Assembly: GCA_023383735.1 (NCBI GenBank)
Contig: JAHDYN010000060.1
Coordinates: forward strand, 1,381-8,502
Length of the DNA stretch: 7,122 nt
Direction: 5' to 3'
DNA from: Gammaproteobacteria bacterium
GTDB lineage: Bacteria > Pseudomonadota > Gammaproteobacteria > Steroidobacterales > GCA-2729495
How positions within the stretch are numbered: position 1 is the stretch's first letter; each line of letters begins with the position of its first letter. This document shows positions 7,044 to 7,122 of the stretch, piece after piece. The position numbers were made by a program, and so were the translations under genes. Under the pieces are notes generated by a model. That model was not told the DNA's origin and searched no databases. It was given only the letters and a program-made list of their open reading frames with translations.

Positions 7044-7122
7044 ATGTCCAGACAAGTCGCAATGGTGATCGACCTCAACAAGTGCATCGGCTGCCAGGCC
7101 TGCACGGCGGCCTGCAAGTCGC
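7044..7122 (+). CDS. 4Fe-4S ferredoxin-type beta subunit of the molybdoenzyme, N-terminal fragment
   Basis: Only the first 26 codons are in the window. They encode VAMVIDLNKCIGCQACTAAC (residues 5-24), a classical C14-x2-C17-x2-C20-x3-C24 iron-sulfur motif. Type II DMSO-reductase family beta subunits (NarH, EbdB, DdhB, SerB) begin in this way, carry four or so Fe-S clusters and pass electrons between the alpha subunit and a heme b gamma subunit. There is no signal peptide, as expected for a partner exported with the Tat-bearing alpha subunit. The position one base after the alpha stop supports this assignment. The C-terminal part is cut off by the window edge. Confidence 0.92.
   Translation, partial: MSRQVAMVIDLNKCIGCQACTAACKS

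Noticed and set aside
1..7122. tRNA, rRNA, CRISPR array or insertion sequence
   Set aside because: No direct repeat series, transposase motif, terminal inverted repeats or tRNA-like cloverleaf was seen; the window is almost fully occupied by protein genes.

Overview
The window is GC-rich, densely coded DNA from a Gram-negative bacterium. The evidence is a TonB-dependent outer-membrane receptor, a Tat-exported periplasmic-type molybdoenzyme and strong Shine-Dalgarno sites. The receptor N-terminus (EIIVTARKREERLQEVPLSI) is of the type common in steroid- and hydrocarbon-degrading gammaproteobacteria and in sphingomonads. The exact lineage cannot be fixed from this sequence, and a Steroidobacter-like or Nevskia-like gammaproteobacterium is only a guess.

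Layout: two transcription units diverge from an intergenic region of about 160 bases (2889-3050). Leftward, on the minus strand, are a class I SAM-dependent methyltransferase (2888 to 2139) and then, 23 bases on, a TonB-dependent receptor (2115 to beyond base 1, C-terminus missing). Rightward, on the plus strand, are a nitrilase-superfamily protein (3051-4151), a DMSO-reductase-family type II molybdopterin catalytic subunit with a Tat signal (4211-7042), and, after one base, the start of a 4Fe-4S ferredoxin-type beta subunit (7044 to beyond base 7122).

The alpha and beta subunits are the first two genes of a periplasmic molybdenum enzyme of the ethylbenzene dehydrogenase / steroid C25 dehydrogenase / dimethylsulfide dehydrogenase / selenate and chlorate reductase group. 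The local sequence (NGIVWREEQQGEY, PRGCQKG, RVGERG.GKWERISWDQA) looks most like the hydroxylating dehydrogenase branch, which adds water-derived oxygen to unactivated C-H bonds. With a TonB receptor alongside, a plausible but unproven reading is a locus for uptake and oxygen-independent hydroxylation of a hydrophobic compound such as a sterol, terpene or alkylaromatic. Further subunits (heme b gamma, TorD-like chaperone) would be expected beyond the right edge.

The most unusual points are: (1) the nitrilase homologue has Ser where the catalytic Cys belongs and Arg where the catalytic Lys belongs, while keeping the Glu; (2) the molybdenum subunit has Arg where NarG-type relatives have the His ligand of the FS0 cluster; (3) a short perfect hairpin buries the receptor's Shine-Dalgarno five bases after the methyltransferase stop, suggesting translational coupling.
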